From Ignavibacteria bacterium (GTDB lineage: Bacteria > Bacteroidota > Ignavibacteria > Tepidaquicellales > Tepidaquicellaceae), in contig JAFGII010000013.1 of the NCBI GenBank assembly GCA_016929695.1, positions 1 through 58,875 of the forward strand: DNA of 58,875 bases, given 5' to 3'. Position numbers and translations under genes: made by a program. The notes below the pieces were generated by a model. It worked only from the letters and a program-made list of their open reading frames with translations, was not told the origin of the DNA and did not search any database. Below are positions 15,570 to 23,852 of the stretch, one piece after another. Each line of letters starts with the position of its first letter. The stretch's first letter is position 1.

Positions 15570-18077
15570 ATGAATAAGAAAATGAAGAAAAGAATGTCGG
15601 AGAAAAGTAATTCCTCAAGAAAAAGTAATTCCAAAAAGGAAATCAAGGATTTTGAAGTCCCCCTTGCGTTCAAGAAACAATTTCTTGGTTTTATTTTGAT
15701 AATCTTCGCTTTTTTAGTTACTGCAAGTATATTTTCCTACTCTTCCCAGGATAACAATCTTTTAAATACTCATAATATAGCAAATATCCTCGCAGGGAAA
15801 TCCGGAAAAATTTATAACTGGCTCGGCGGTGCAGGTGTTTTGCTCTCCAATCTTCTTGTGTTAAAATTATTCGGTTATTTTTCAGTAATTATTCCACTGT
15901 TGATTATATTAACAGGTGTATATTTAATTGCTAAAAAATCACTTGTAAAAGTAATACTCATATCATCTTACTCCATACTGATGATGATTATTTTAGCCTC
16001 TTCAGCAGGAGTACTGACGATGATATACGGTGGAAATCCTTCACAGAATCTTTTTTGCGGTTTTACCGGTGCTTCCATTTCGGAATTTTTCATAAGAATG
16101 TTAGGTATTCTCGGTGCATCGGTATTTTTTATTTTTGCTTTTATAATCGTTTTATTCCTACTGCTGGACAGTAATATCTATAAAACTTATGCCCGCCTGC
16201 AGTTGTTATGGGAAAAAATTAAAGATAAACTGAGCAAAGAAAAAACGGGTTTAATCGAGAAGAAGCAATTAAAAAAAGAGATTAAAGAAGAAAAGGAACT
16301 CAGTTCATTGGAAAGAGAGCGTCAAAAGATACTGAGTGCAAGACAAAAAAAGGGAGTGGTCAAAGAGGAGGATTTAATAAAAGAAACTGAAATTAACAGA
16401 CCTAAGGGAATACAGAACGTCCAGCCGGAAGAGGAATTAAAACCTGAAAGAAGGAAGAAAGAAATTAAGTTAACGGAAACAACACAGGCTGAAATTCTAC
16501 CTAAAACTCAGCCGTCAGAAACCATTATAAATCCGGAAAACGATAATGACATAGCAACTCTTGAAGCAAGAGCGGAAGATGATTTCGCCGAAGAGAAACT
16601 TGAAGGATATAAACATCCGACTCTTGACCTTCTCAAAGAACCTTCAAAAGAAGAAGCAGAAGTAATTACAGATGAAGAATTAACTAACAACGGCAGACTG
16701 CTTCAGGAGAAACTGCTAAAATTCGGAATTCAGATTGAAGAAAAAGTACTGGCAACACCGGGACCTGTTGTAACATTGTATGAACTGATTCCTGCGGCAG
16801 ATGTAAAAGTATCAAAAATCGAATCCCTTGAAGATGATATAGCACTTGCCCTGAAAGCAAAAGGTATCCGTATGATAATTCCTATTCCGGGCAAGGGAAC
16901 AATTGGTGTTGAAATACCAAACAGAAAATCACAACTCGTAAGAATAAAAAGTATATTAACATCGAAAAATTTTTTTGACAGCAAAAAACACCTCACAATC
17001 GCATTTGGTAAAATGATTGACGGCGATGTCTTTATTGATGACCTTTCTAAAATGCCGCACCTGCTGATAGCAGGAGCAACCGGTTCAGGCAAGAGCGTTG
17101 GTATTAACACGATTATCACTTCACTTCTGTATAAATTACATCCGTCGGATTTAAAATTTGTAATGATTGACCCTAAGAAAATCGAACTGCGGATGTATTC
17201 CAAGTTGAGAAAACATTTTCTTGCTACTTCAAAAGATGTTAATGAAAGTATTATTACAAGCCCGTCCAATGCCGTTTCGATATTGAAAAGCGTTGTTCTT
17301 GAGATGGACCAGCGTTATGACAAACTCGCTAACGCAGGTACGAGAGATATTGAGTCATATAATAAAAAATATCTTGAAGGTAAATTGAAAAGTACTGATA
17401 TCATTAAACATAGAAAACTCCCATATCTCGTAATTATTATTGATGAACTTGCCGATTTGATGTTAATGGCAAAAAAAGACATTGAAGATTCAATTACAAG
17501 AATAGCACAAATGGCAAGGGCTGTCGGCATTCATTTGATTGTAGCCACACAAAGACCCTCCGTTGACGTTATAACAGGATTAATAAAGGCAAATTTCCCT
17601 GTGAGAATTGCATATCAGGTTATATCAAAAATTGATTCTCGGACAATACTTGATTCAGGCGGAGCAGAGCAATTATTAAGAAACGGCGATATGCTGTTTT
17701 TATCATCCGAAACGCGCGGTGCGATTCGCATACAGAATGCATTTATTACATCGGAAGAGTGCGAGAAAATTGTCGACCACATCGCAAACCAGAAAGGTTT
17801 TTCAAAACCTTATCTGTTACCTTCCGTAACAGAAACACGAATCAGTAAAAGCGGAGATTCAGGCGACAGGGACGAAATGTTTGAAGAAGCAGTCAGACTT
17901 GTAGTAAAGCATAATAAGTGTACAGTATCCACACTGCAGAGAAGATTAAAGCTCGGATATGCAAGAGCCGCAAGAATTGTTGACCAGATGGAACTTGCCG
18001 GTATCGTCGGACCTCTGAACGGTGCAAATGGACGCGATGTACTTATCGGGGAAGACGAAGTTGAAGACTACCTTTGA
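15570..18077 (+). CDS. ftsK: DNA translocase FtsK/SpoIIIE
   Basis: 835 residues. Four or so transmembrane helices occupy about 30-215, followed by a charged lysine/glutamate-rich linker (about 215-370), then the alpha/beta motor with Walker A GATGSGKSV (near 505), Walker B LVIIIDELADLM and RIAQMARAVGIHLIVATQRPS. A C-terminal gamma winged-helix domain (about 765-835; NKCTVSTLQRRLKLGYARAA) reads chromosome polarity sequences (KOPS). FtsK pumps chromosome ends through the division septum and assists dimer resolution. The ATG at 15570 has an AGGAAAG site eight bases upstream; a second AAGGAGG at 15530-15536 overlaps the comB end. All motor motifs look intact. Confidence 0.97.
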   Translation: MNKKMKKRMSEKSNSSRKSNSKKEIKDFEVPLAFKKQFLGFILIIFAFLVTASIFSYSSQDNNLLNTHNIANILAGKSGKIYNWLGGAGVLLSNLLVLKLFGYFSVIIPLLIILTGVYLIAKKSLVKVILISSYSILMMIILASSAGVLTMIYGGNPSQNLFCGFTGASISEFFIRMLGILGASVFFIFAFIIVLFLLLDSNIYKTYARLQLLWEKIKDKLSKEKTGLIEKKQLKKEIKEEKELSSLERERQKILSARQKKGVVKEEDLIKETEINRPKGIQNVQPEEELKPERRKKEIKLTETTQAEILPKTQPSETIINPENDNDIATLEARAEDDFAEEKLEGYKHPTLDLLKEPSKEEAEVITDEELTNNGRLLQEKLLKFGIQIEEKVLATPGPVVTLYELIPAADVKVSKIESLEDDIALALKAKGIRMIIPIPGKGTIGVEIPNRKSQLVRIKSILTSKNFFDSKKHLTIAFGKMIDGDVFIDDLSKMPHLLIAGATGSGKSVGINTIITSLLYKLHPSDLKFVMIDPKKIELRMYSKLRKHFLATSKDVNESIITSPSNAVSILKSVVLEMDQRYDKLANAGTRDIESYNKKYLEGKLKSTDIIKHRKLPYLVIIIDELADLMLMAKKDIEDSITRIAQMARAVGIHLIVATQRPSVDVITGLIKANFPVRIAYQVISKIDSRTILDSGGAEQLLRNGDMLFLSSETRGAIRIQNAFITSEECEKIVDHIANQKGFSKPYLLPSVTETRISKSGDSGDRDEMFEEAVRLVVKHNKCTVSTLQRRLKLGYARAARIVDQMELAGIVGPLNGANGRDVLIGEDEVEDYL

Positions 18078-18135
18078 ACAACGATAAATGTTAAACTGAT
18101 TATTTCTTCTTTACACAGATCAGCCAAAGATATTT

Positions 18136-18996
18136 TTAGACAATCAATTTTACTAAGTTATCAAGAAGGGATGAAGCGCCAACTCTGAATAGTGAACTGT
18201 TAAGCCAACTCTCATCCAATACATTATATACAAGTGAATAATAACCGAATGCATCAACTGCATTTCTTATACCTCCGGCAGGTTTAATACCAATTTTTTT
18301 TCCTGTCAGTTCGTAAAATTCTTTAATTGCTTCGATCATTACAAATGTAACAGGCAATGTTGCCGCAGGACTTATTTTCCCTGTTGATGTTTTTATAAAA
18401 TCAGCACCTGCTTCCATCGCGATAAAACTTGCTTTTCTAATATTTTCATAAGTAGCAAGTTCTCCTGTCCCAAGAATTACCTTTAAATTAACATTTTTAC
18501 ATAAGTTCTTAACCATACAAATTTCATCGAATACATACTGAAAATTTCCTGACAGAAACTCCCCTCTCGAAATCACCATATCAATTTCATCGGCACCGTC
18601 TTTAAGACACATTTCTACATCAAGCAATTTTACTTCGCGATAAACCTGACCTGATGGAAATCCGGTAGATACGGATGCAGTTCTTACTCCGCTTCCTTTA
18701 AGATTTTCCTTAACCGTTTTAATAAACACGGGATAAATACAAACCGCCGCACAGGAAGGTACATCGTTTCTGCCAGGCGACGGAAATTTCGCCTTTTCAC
18801 ATAATCTAACAACAGTATCCCTTGTATCTTTCCCCTCAAGAGTGGTCAAATCCAGAAATGAAATCAGTTTTTTGGCAATATCTGCTGCACTTAACCCTTG
18901 GATTTCGCTTTTTGAATATTCCTCAGATTTTTCATTTATGTACTTCTTATCAACCGAGAAATTATACTTCTTTAAAATTGTTTCAACATTTTCCAT
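18136..18996 (-). CDS. deoC: Deoxyribose-phosphate aldolase
   Basis: About 286 residues from the ATG at 18994-18996. A class I aldolase barrel: ISFLDLTTLEGKDT, CAAVCIYPVFI, STGFPSGQ, ADEIDMVISRGEF, VILGTGEL, the Schiff-base lysine in ADFIKTSTGK, and GIKPAGGIRNAVDA. It splits 2-deoxyribose 5-phosphate into glyceraldehyde 3-phosphate and acetaldehyde in deoxynucleoside catabolism. An upstream ATG at 19042-19044 would add 16 odd residues rich in Cys and Phe, and that stretch overlaps a good promoter-like site (listed separately), so I chose the shorter form. The gene faces ftsK end to end, and the 58 bases between them contain no clear terminator. No other deo gene is nearby. Confidence 0.92.
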   Translation of the reverse strand: MENVETILKKYNFSVDKKYINEKSEEYSKSEIQGLSAADIAKKLISFLDLTTLEGKDTRDTVVRLCEKAKFPSPGRNDVPSCAAVCIYPVFIKTVKENLKGSGVRTASVSTGFPSGQVYREVKLLDVEMCLKDGADEIDMVISRGEFLSGNFQYVFDEICMVKNLCKNVNLKVILGTGELATYENIRKASFIAMEAGADFIKTSTGKISPAATLPVTFVMIEAIKEFYELTGKKIGIKPAGGIRNAVDAFGYYSLVYNVLDESWLNSSLFRVGASSLLDNLVKLIV

Positions 18997-19000
18997 ACAA

Positions 19001-19032
19001 CAAAAATAACACTTTCCTCTGACAAGTGCAAA
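19001..19032 (-). promoter_or_regulatory. Candidate deoC promoter, possibly giving leaderless mRNA
   Basis: On the minus strand TTTG (plus 19029-19032) is followed after 20 bases by TATTTTTG (plus 19001-19008). This is an exact match to the Bacteroidota vegetative consensus TTTG-N19-21-TAnnTTTG. Only four bases separate the element from the ATG at 18996, so transcription would start at or just inside the start codon and the mRNA would have no leader. A chance match is possible. Confidence 0.45.
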
Positions 19033-19106
19033 AAACAAGTTCATTAACCTTACTGAGAAGTATAACTTTTTAAAATCCTTTTAAATAATAAAATACGGGT
19101 AGTTCA

Positions 19107-19166
19107 AATTTTCAGTTTTTTTTAAAAAAATAAGATTCTCACATTTTTTTTAAAACTGAAATTTTT
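19107..19166. repeat. Imperfect inverted repeat in the deoC/SPOR divergent region
   Basis: The segment TTCAGTTTTTTTTAAAA (from 19111) and its partner TTTTTTTTAAAACTGAA (ending at 19160) can pair over about nine bases at the base (TTCAGTTTT with AAAACTGAA) with further A/T pairing inside. It sits between two divergent genes, so it is not a terminator for either. It may be an operator or just AT-rich symmetry. Confidence 0.4.
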
Positions 19167-19295
19167 TAAATACTCTTAATTTTATATAAATCCATATACC
19201 TTAAAATTTTGTTTAAGCAATATTTTAGCATTGAATAACATTATTAAATATATTTATATTGTGTTATAAAAAATTATTTTAGATGGGAGATTTAA

Positions 19296-19700
19296 ATGAA
19301 TAAGAAAATAATATTTTTACCTGCATCAGTGTTAGTATTATTTTCTACAATATATTTATCCTGTGGAGGGTCTGAACAATATACTGAGACGGTTTATGAC
19401 ACTGTCAGGTTTAAAAAGGTTGATACTCTTTTGGTTGCCAAACCCGATACAATCGTAAGAGAGGTTATACCTTTAAATTTTATATTTACTGTTCAAATTG
19501 GGGCATTTGACAGCAGGGATAATGCAGTTAACTGCGCCACATTAGCTAAAGATGCATTGCAAAATGATGTCGAGATTGACCATTATAATAATGTATATAC
19601 TGTTATTGTCGGGTTATTCAACGATAATAAGAAAGCAGAAAGTTTCCTTTCTTTCGTTAAATCAAAAGGATATACAGAAGCATTTATCAGAAGAAAATAG
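19296..19700 (+). CDS. SPOR-domain lipoprotein
   Basis: 134 residues. A lipoprotein signal (1-22) ends in the lipobox YLSC, so the mature protein should start at Cys23 and be lipid-anchored. A short linker rich in Asp, Thr and Val follows (about 25-65), then a SPOR domain of about 70 residues (FTVQIGAFDSRDNAVN ... YTVIVGLF ... SFLSFVKSKGYTEAFIRRK). SPOR domains bind glycan strands lacking stem peptides, which are enriched at division septa. A paralogue lies 25 bases downstream. The protein may act in cell division or septal wall processing (inference from the domain). Confidence 0.85.
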   Translation: MNKKIIFLPASVLVLFSTIYLSCGGSEQYTETVYDTVRFKKVDTLLVAKPDTIVREVIPLNFIFTVQIGAFDSRDNAVNCATLAKDALQNDVEIDHYNNVYTVIVGLFNDNKKAESFLSFVKSKGYTEAFIRRK

Positions 19701-19725
19701 TATTTAATCAGATTACAAAAAAACT

Positions 19726-20154
19726 ATGAAAAAATTCACACAATTTTTATTAACGATAACAATACTAATACTGACATTCGTTATTTATTCCTGTTCATCT
19801 ACAAAGGTGCTGGAGGATTGTGACTGTGATGATTATACTGATATAGATACAATGAAAGTTTCCATTGTTGACACTGTCAGAGGTACGGAAACTGTTTTTG
19901 TTGATAAAGATAATAAATTCTATGTACAGATAGGATGTTTTGCTAACAAGAATTATGCCGAGAGATTCGCAGATGAAGCAAAAAATAAACTTGAATCAAC
20001 AATACTGGTAATATTATCTAAAGATAACTTATATCGTGTGATGGCAGGAGAATATATAGAAATCACTGATGCAAAGAATATGCTTTCCAGTGTAAAAATA
20101 AAGGGTTACACAGATGCATTTATAAGGGATAAATACGGACCTGTAGAAAAATAA
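19726..20154 (+). CDS. SPOR-domain lipoprotein, second copy
   Basis: 142 residues, the same architecture as its upstream neighbour: lipoprotein signal with lipobox IYSC (Cys at about 23), an acidic spacer with DCDCDDYTDIDTM, a V-D-T-V-rich linker and a SPOR domain (FYVQIGCFANKNYAERFADEA ... YRVMAGEY ... KGYTDAFIRDKYG). The two copies match in layout and in the SPOR C-terminus (KGYTEAFIR versus KGYTDAFIR), so they look like a tandem duplication that has diverged strongly in the linker. It ends seven bases before folD. Confidence 0.85.
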   Translation: MKKFTQFLLTITILILTFVIYSCSSTKVLEDCDCDDYTDIDTMKVSIVDTVRGTETVFVDKDNKFYVQIGCFANKNYAERFADEAKNKLESTILVILSKDNLYRVMAGEYIEITDAKNMLSSVKIKGYTDAFIRDKYGPVEK

Positions 20155-20161
20155 AATCTCC

Positions 20162-21046
20162 ATGAGCAACAATAAAATAATAGACGGGAAATCAATATCG
20201 GCACAGATAAAGGATGAAATTAAACTTGAAACGCAAAAATTAACAGAAACACAGGGTATTATTCCCGGTCTTGCATTTATTTTGGTAGGTGAAAACCCTG
20301 CATCACAAATGTATGTCAGAAGCAAAGGGAAAGCATGTGAAGAACTGGGCTTTTATTCCATTACCGAAAGACTTGATGAAAATGCACCTGAAGAAGAAGT
20401 GCTTTTTTTCATAAAAAAATTTAATCAAAATAATAAAATACACGGGATTCTAGTTCAGTTACCTTTGCCTTCTCACATTAATGAATTTAAAATAATTGAA
20501 GCAATTGACTTCAGGAAAGATGTTGACGGTTTTCATCCTCAGAATGCAGGCAGATTACTTATAGGAAAAGATTGTTTCTATCCCTGCACTCCTTATGGTA
20601 TAGTTGAACTTTTAAAAAGAAGCGGTGTTGAGACCAAAGGTAAAAATGCCGTTGTTATTGGAAGAAGCAATATTGTAGGCAAACCTGTCGCAAATTTATT
20701 ATTGAAAAAAGATATTAACTGCACAGTATCCGTATGTCACAGTTTTACAAAGGATATAAAAGAACACACTTTGAACGCAGATATTCTAATCGTTGCAATC
20801 GGTAAACCGAATTTTCTAACCGCTGATATGATTAAAGAAGGTTGTACTATAATTGATGTAGGTATAAACAGAATTCCCGATAATACAAAGAAGACCGGTT
20901 ACAGAACGGTTGGTGACGTTGATTTTGAAGGGTGTTATGAAAAATGCGGAAAAATTTCTCCCGTACCCGGTGGTGTAGGTCCGATGACAATTGCAATGCT
21001 TATGAATAATACACTGAAATCTGCTAAAGGAGAAATTCAATTCTGA
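20162..21046 (+). CDS. folD: Bifunctional methylene-THF dehydrogenase/cyclohydrolase FolD
   Basis: 294 residues, full length. Family features: PGLAFILVGENPASQMYVRSK with the catalytic Tyr and Lys of the YxxxK segment (YVRSK), GILVQLPLP, KDVDGFHPQNAGRL, PCTPYGIVELL, the dinucleotide-binding VIGRSNIVGKPVANLL, and PGGVGPMTIAMLM. FolD interconverts 5,10-methylene-, methenyl- and 10-formyl-tetrahydrofolate in the cytoplasm, supplying one-carbon units for purines. It connects functionally with gcvT and folC in this window. prmA starts five bases after its stop, so they are probably co-transcribed. Confidence 0.96.
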   Translation: MSNNKIIDGKSISAQIKDEIKLETQKLTETQGIIPGLAFILVGENPASQMYVRSKGKACEELGFYSITERLDENAPEEEVLFFIKKFNQNNKIHGILVQLPLPSHINEFKIIEAIDFRKDVDGFHPQNAGRLLIGKDCFYPCTPYGIVELLKRSGVETKGKNAVVIGRSNIVGKPVANLLLKKDINCTVSVCHSFTKDIKEHTLNADILIVAIGKPNFLTADMIKEGCTIIDVGINRIPDNTKKTGYRTVGDVDFEGCYEKCGKISPVPGGVGPMTIAMLMNNTLKSAKGEIQF

Positions 21047-21050
21047 CTTA

Positions 21051-21890
21051 TTGTCAAGATACAATAAAATAAAATTAATTGTCAAACTTGAGAAGTATGA
21101 AGAATTAATAGCAAATCTAATGCTCCTTGGTATTGAATCATTCGAGGAAATCACAGACGGGCTGGTCTTCTACACAGATGACACTATTGAGTATAACGCC
21201 GAAGAAATTATTTCAGTTATTAAAAAAAAATTCCCGGATATTGTTATTAAATTAGAGGAATTTATCGAAAAGAAATGGAATGAACTCTGGGAAAAAAGTA
21301 TAGAACCTGTTTACATAAAAGATAAAATCGTTATTTATCCCTCGTGGAAGAAAAATACAATTAACCGTATTTTTCCGGTGAAAATCGAGATAGACCCGAA
21401 AATGTCTTTTGGTACCGGGCACAACGGAACAACACAAATTGTACTTGAGTTGATGTGCAATAATCTCGGGGAAGAAGATAAATTCATGCTCGATTTCGGC
21501 AGCGGAACAGGAATATTGTCTATAGCGGCAATAAAGTCTGGAGTGGAAAAAGTTATTGCTATTGATACAGATAAGGACGCAATTGAAAACTCCAAGGAAT
21601 ATTTTAAGACAAATGATGTTCAGAATTCAGTTGTATTAATTCAATGCAGTATCAGTGATGTCAAGGAATCGGATTTTGATATAATCACTGCAAATATTAT
21701 AAGCGAAGTAATTAAAAAAAACATAAGCATTATATATTCAAAATTAAAACCGGGCGGTAAACTGTTTTTATCCGGAATCCTGATTGACGAGAAAAAAGAT
21801 ATAACGGAGTTTTTACAAAGAAATAACTTTAAGGTAATTAATATTAGTGAAAAAGAAGAATGGCTCGGAATTTTCTGCCTAAAAAATTAA
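21051..21890 (+). CDS. prmA: Ribosomal protein L11 methyltransferase
   Basis: 279 residues. An N-terminal substrate-recognition domain (about 1-100) precedes a Rossmann methyltransferase domain with the AdoMet-binding MLDFGSGTGILSIAAIKSG and the family-typical ITANII (NxxI) segment. An upstream IDPKMSFGTGHNGTTQ is diagnostic for PrmA. The enzyme trimethylates amino groups of ribosomal protein L11. The start is a TTG at 21051; no ATG in frame would keep the first strand. An AAAGGAG sequence about 20 bases upstream is too far to be ideal. Ten bases separate it from the cupin gene. Confidence 0.93.
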   Translation: MSRYNKIKLIVKLEKYEELIANLMLLGIESFEEITDGLVFYTDDTIEYNAEEIISVIKKKFPDIVIKLEEFIEKKWNELWEKSIEPVYIKDKIVIYPSWKKNTINRIFPVKIEIDPKMSFGTGHNGTTQIVLELMCNNLGEEDKFMLDFGSGTGILSIAAIKSGVEKVIAIDTDKDAIENSKEYFKTNDVQNSVVLIQCSISDVKESDFDIITANIISEVIKKNISIIYSKLKPGGKLFLSGILIDEKKDITEFLQRNNFKVINISEKEEWLGIFCLKN

Positions 21891-21900
21891 TTATAAATAT

Positions 21901-22230
21901 ATGATAAAAAATATTTTTGATATTAAAAAGGTCCCTTCAAACAGCGAAGAAGAACTGTTTGAAAGTCTGTACAATAGCGGAAATGTTTTAATTGAAAGAA
22001 TTATTTCAACCGGACAGGTTACTCCGGACGGAATATGGCTTGAAGAAGATTATGACGAATGGGTCATTCTGCTGCAGGGAAATTCAAAGATTAAATTTGA
22101 TGACGGGAAAATAATAGAAGTAGAGAAAGGGGATTATTTTAGGATACCCGCTAATACGAAGCACAAAGTTATTTTAACAAGCACAATTCCCTGTTGCATC
22201 TGGCTCGCAATTCATATTAAAAAAAAATAA
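21901..22230 (+). CDS. Small cupin-domain protein
   Basis: 109 residues forming a single cupin barrel: DEWVILLQGNSKIKF (motif 1-like) and EVEKGDYFRIPANTKHKV (motif 2-like, with the His of the metal site). The Glu and His of motif 1 are partly replaced: the usual H-x-H is not seen before the Glu-rich segment, so the metal site may be incomplete. Such small cupins often act as sugar-phosphate isomerase-like or sensory proteins; no function can be named. It lies between prmA and a transporter gene (four bases before the latter). Confidence 0.75.
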   Translation: MIKNIFDIKKVPSNSEEELFESLYNSGNVLIERIISTGQVTPDGIWLEEDYDEWVILLQGNSKIKFDDGKIIEVEKGDYFRIPANTKHKVILTSTIPCCIWLAIHIKKK

Positions 22231-22234
22231 ATAA

Positions 22235-23716
22235 ATGGAATTTACATCAGACGGAAAACCTATTCACTCGAAGGAGTACAGGCGGAGGCGTATACTCAAC
22301 TGGCTACCACTCGGACTGACCTATGCATTTTTATATATGGCAAGGTATAATCTCACCGTATCAAAGAATGCCCTGGGAGATTTAATGACAAAAGAAGCGT
22401 TCGGAATAATTTTCGCTGCGGGAACTATCACTTACGCTTTTTCATTTTTAATAAACGGTCCACTTACAGACAAATTCGGTGGTAAGAAAGCAATTCTGGC
22501 AAGTGCCTCAGGTTCTGCTATCATGAATATATTGATGGGATTCATTCTTTACGGTATTCTTGCATTAGGATGGAATTTGAATCTTACTCTGGCATTTTCA
22601 GTTTTATATTCTGTAAATATGTATTTCCAGAGTTTCGGCGCTGTTGCAATTGTAAAGGTTAATTCATCTTGGTTTCACGTCAGGGAGAGGGGGGTATTCG
22701 GAGGAATTTTCGGCATTCTCATTTCTCTTGGTTTATATTTCGCATTTGACTGGAGTCAGGCGATAGTGAATTTCTTAGATAAGATTTTCAAAGATAAATT
22801 TAATGAATTACAAACTTTAGAAATATTTTCTAATGTTTTAAAATATATTCCATTTGACAAATTTCATTCACTTCAAAATTTAATTGAACAAGCTTATCAA
22901 AATGCAGCACTTGAAATGCCAAAAAATCCTCAGTATTGGTTTGTCTTTTTCATTCCGGCAATGATTTTGATTGTCTGGTTTATTATTGATTTCATATTCT
23001 TAAGAGATAATCCTTCTCAGGCAGGATTTAAGGATTTTAATACAGATGACGCATCTTCAGGTGAAGAAGAAACTAAATTCAAATTATCCGATATATTAAA
23101 AAGAATTTTTACCAATAAAGTTATTATTGTTGTCGGACTGATTGAGTTCTGTACAGGAGTGCTGAGAAATGGTGTAATGCATTGGTTCCCGATTTTTTCC
23201 AAAGAACAGATACAACTCACACCTGAATCTGCCGGTGTTTGGAATTTCTGGTTTAATAACTGGGGATTAATTCTTGCTATTGCAGGAGCATCAGGCGGTA
23301 TGCTTGCAGGATGGATGTCGGATAAATTCTTCGGCTCGAGAAGAGCCCCGGTTGCGGGAATACTCTATACTTCAATTTTAATAGCCGTTATATTTATGAT
23401 TTTTAATTTAAATTCACCGGTTGTACTTGGCATATTGGTTGCTGTTATTTCTATATCAGTTATAGGTACTCATGGTATGCTGAGCGGTACGGCAACTATG
23501 GATTTTGGAGGGAGGAAAGCAGCAGGTACTGCCGTTGGTTTAATTGACGGACTGGTTTATCTGGGAACAGGTGTTCAATCTCTCTCACTCGGTTATATCA
23601 CTTCGGCTAACTGGGCTTACTGGCCTGTATTCCTTGTCCCTTTCGCCATAATAGGAATATTACTTACAATCAAAATATGGAATGCATTCCCTAAAGGGAA
23701 AAAAGAATTACATTAA
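22235..23716 (+). CDS. MFS transporter, organophosphate:phosphate antiporter-like
   Basis: 493 residues, twelve hydrophobic helices with a soluble loop of about 60 residues around 180-250. The N-terminus (RRRILNWLPLGLTYAFLYMARYNLTVSKNALG) and GPLTDKFGGKKAIL match the OPA family (GlpT, UhpT, UhpC), which exchange glycerol 3-phosphate or hexose phosphate for phosphate. A second signature, GGMLAGWMSDKFFGSRRAP, marks the start of the C-terminal half. The substrate is not determined by what I can see. Compared with GlpT the central loop is longer. A palindromic repeat and a bidirectional terminator follow its stop. Confidence 0.85.
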   Translation: MEFTSDGKPIHSKEYRRRRILNWLPLGLTYAFLYMARYNLTVSKNALGDLMTKEAFGIIFAAGTITYAFSFLINGPLTDKFGGKKAILASASGSAIMNILMGFILYGILALGWNLNLTLAFSVLYSVNMYFQSFGAVAIVKVNSSWFHVRERGVFGGIFGILISLGLYFAFDWSQAIVNFLDKIFKDKFNELQTLEIFSNVLKYIPFDKFHSLQNLIEQAYQNAALEMPKNPQYWFVFFIPAMILIVWFIIDFIFLRDNPSQAGFKDFNTDDASSGEEETKFKLSDILKRIFTNKVIIVVGLIEFCTGVLRNGVMHWFPIFSKEQIQLTPESAGVWNFWFNNWGLILAIAGASGGMLAGWMSDKFFGSRRAPVAGILYTSILIAVIFMIFNLNSPVVLGILVAVISISVIGTHGMLSGTATMDFGGRKAAGTAVGLIDGLVYLGTGVQSLSLGYITSANWAYWPVFLVPFAIIGILLTIKIWNAFPKGKKELH

Positions 23717-23719
23717 CAT

Positions 23720-23763
23720 TGTTCCGAGAGTCCTTTCGCAAGTTCGGAAGACTCTACGGAACA
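23720..23763. repeat. Short palindromic repeat, TTCCGAGAGT family, copy A
   Basis: A 42-44 base element that begins TTCCGAGAGTCC and ends GACTCTACGGAACA. The ends pair as TGTTCCG/CGGAACA and GAGTC/GACTC. A related copy sits at 52880-52923. It starts four bases after the transporter stop codon. Confidence 0.75.
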
Positions 23764-23792
23764 TCAGTTTATAAACATCATTCTAAAAGAAA

Positions 23793-23822
23793 AAGCCCGG
23801 AGCAAATGAATTCCGGGCTTTC
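23793..23822. terminator. Bidirectional terminator between convergent genes
   Basis: A seven-base stem AGCCCGG/CCGGGCT with a 12-base loop, preceded by an A-rich run and followed by TTTC. It lies between the transporter (plus, ending 23716) and the M28 peptidase (minus, ending 23853) and could stop both transcripts. The A run on the plus side makes it stronger for the minus strand. Confidence 0.8.
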
Positions 23823-23852
23823 TCTATAACTAAATTCTATTACTTTATTATA

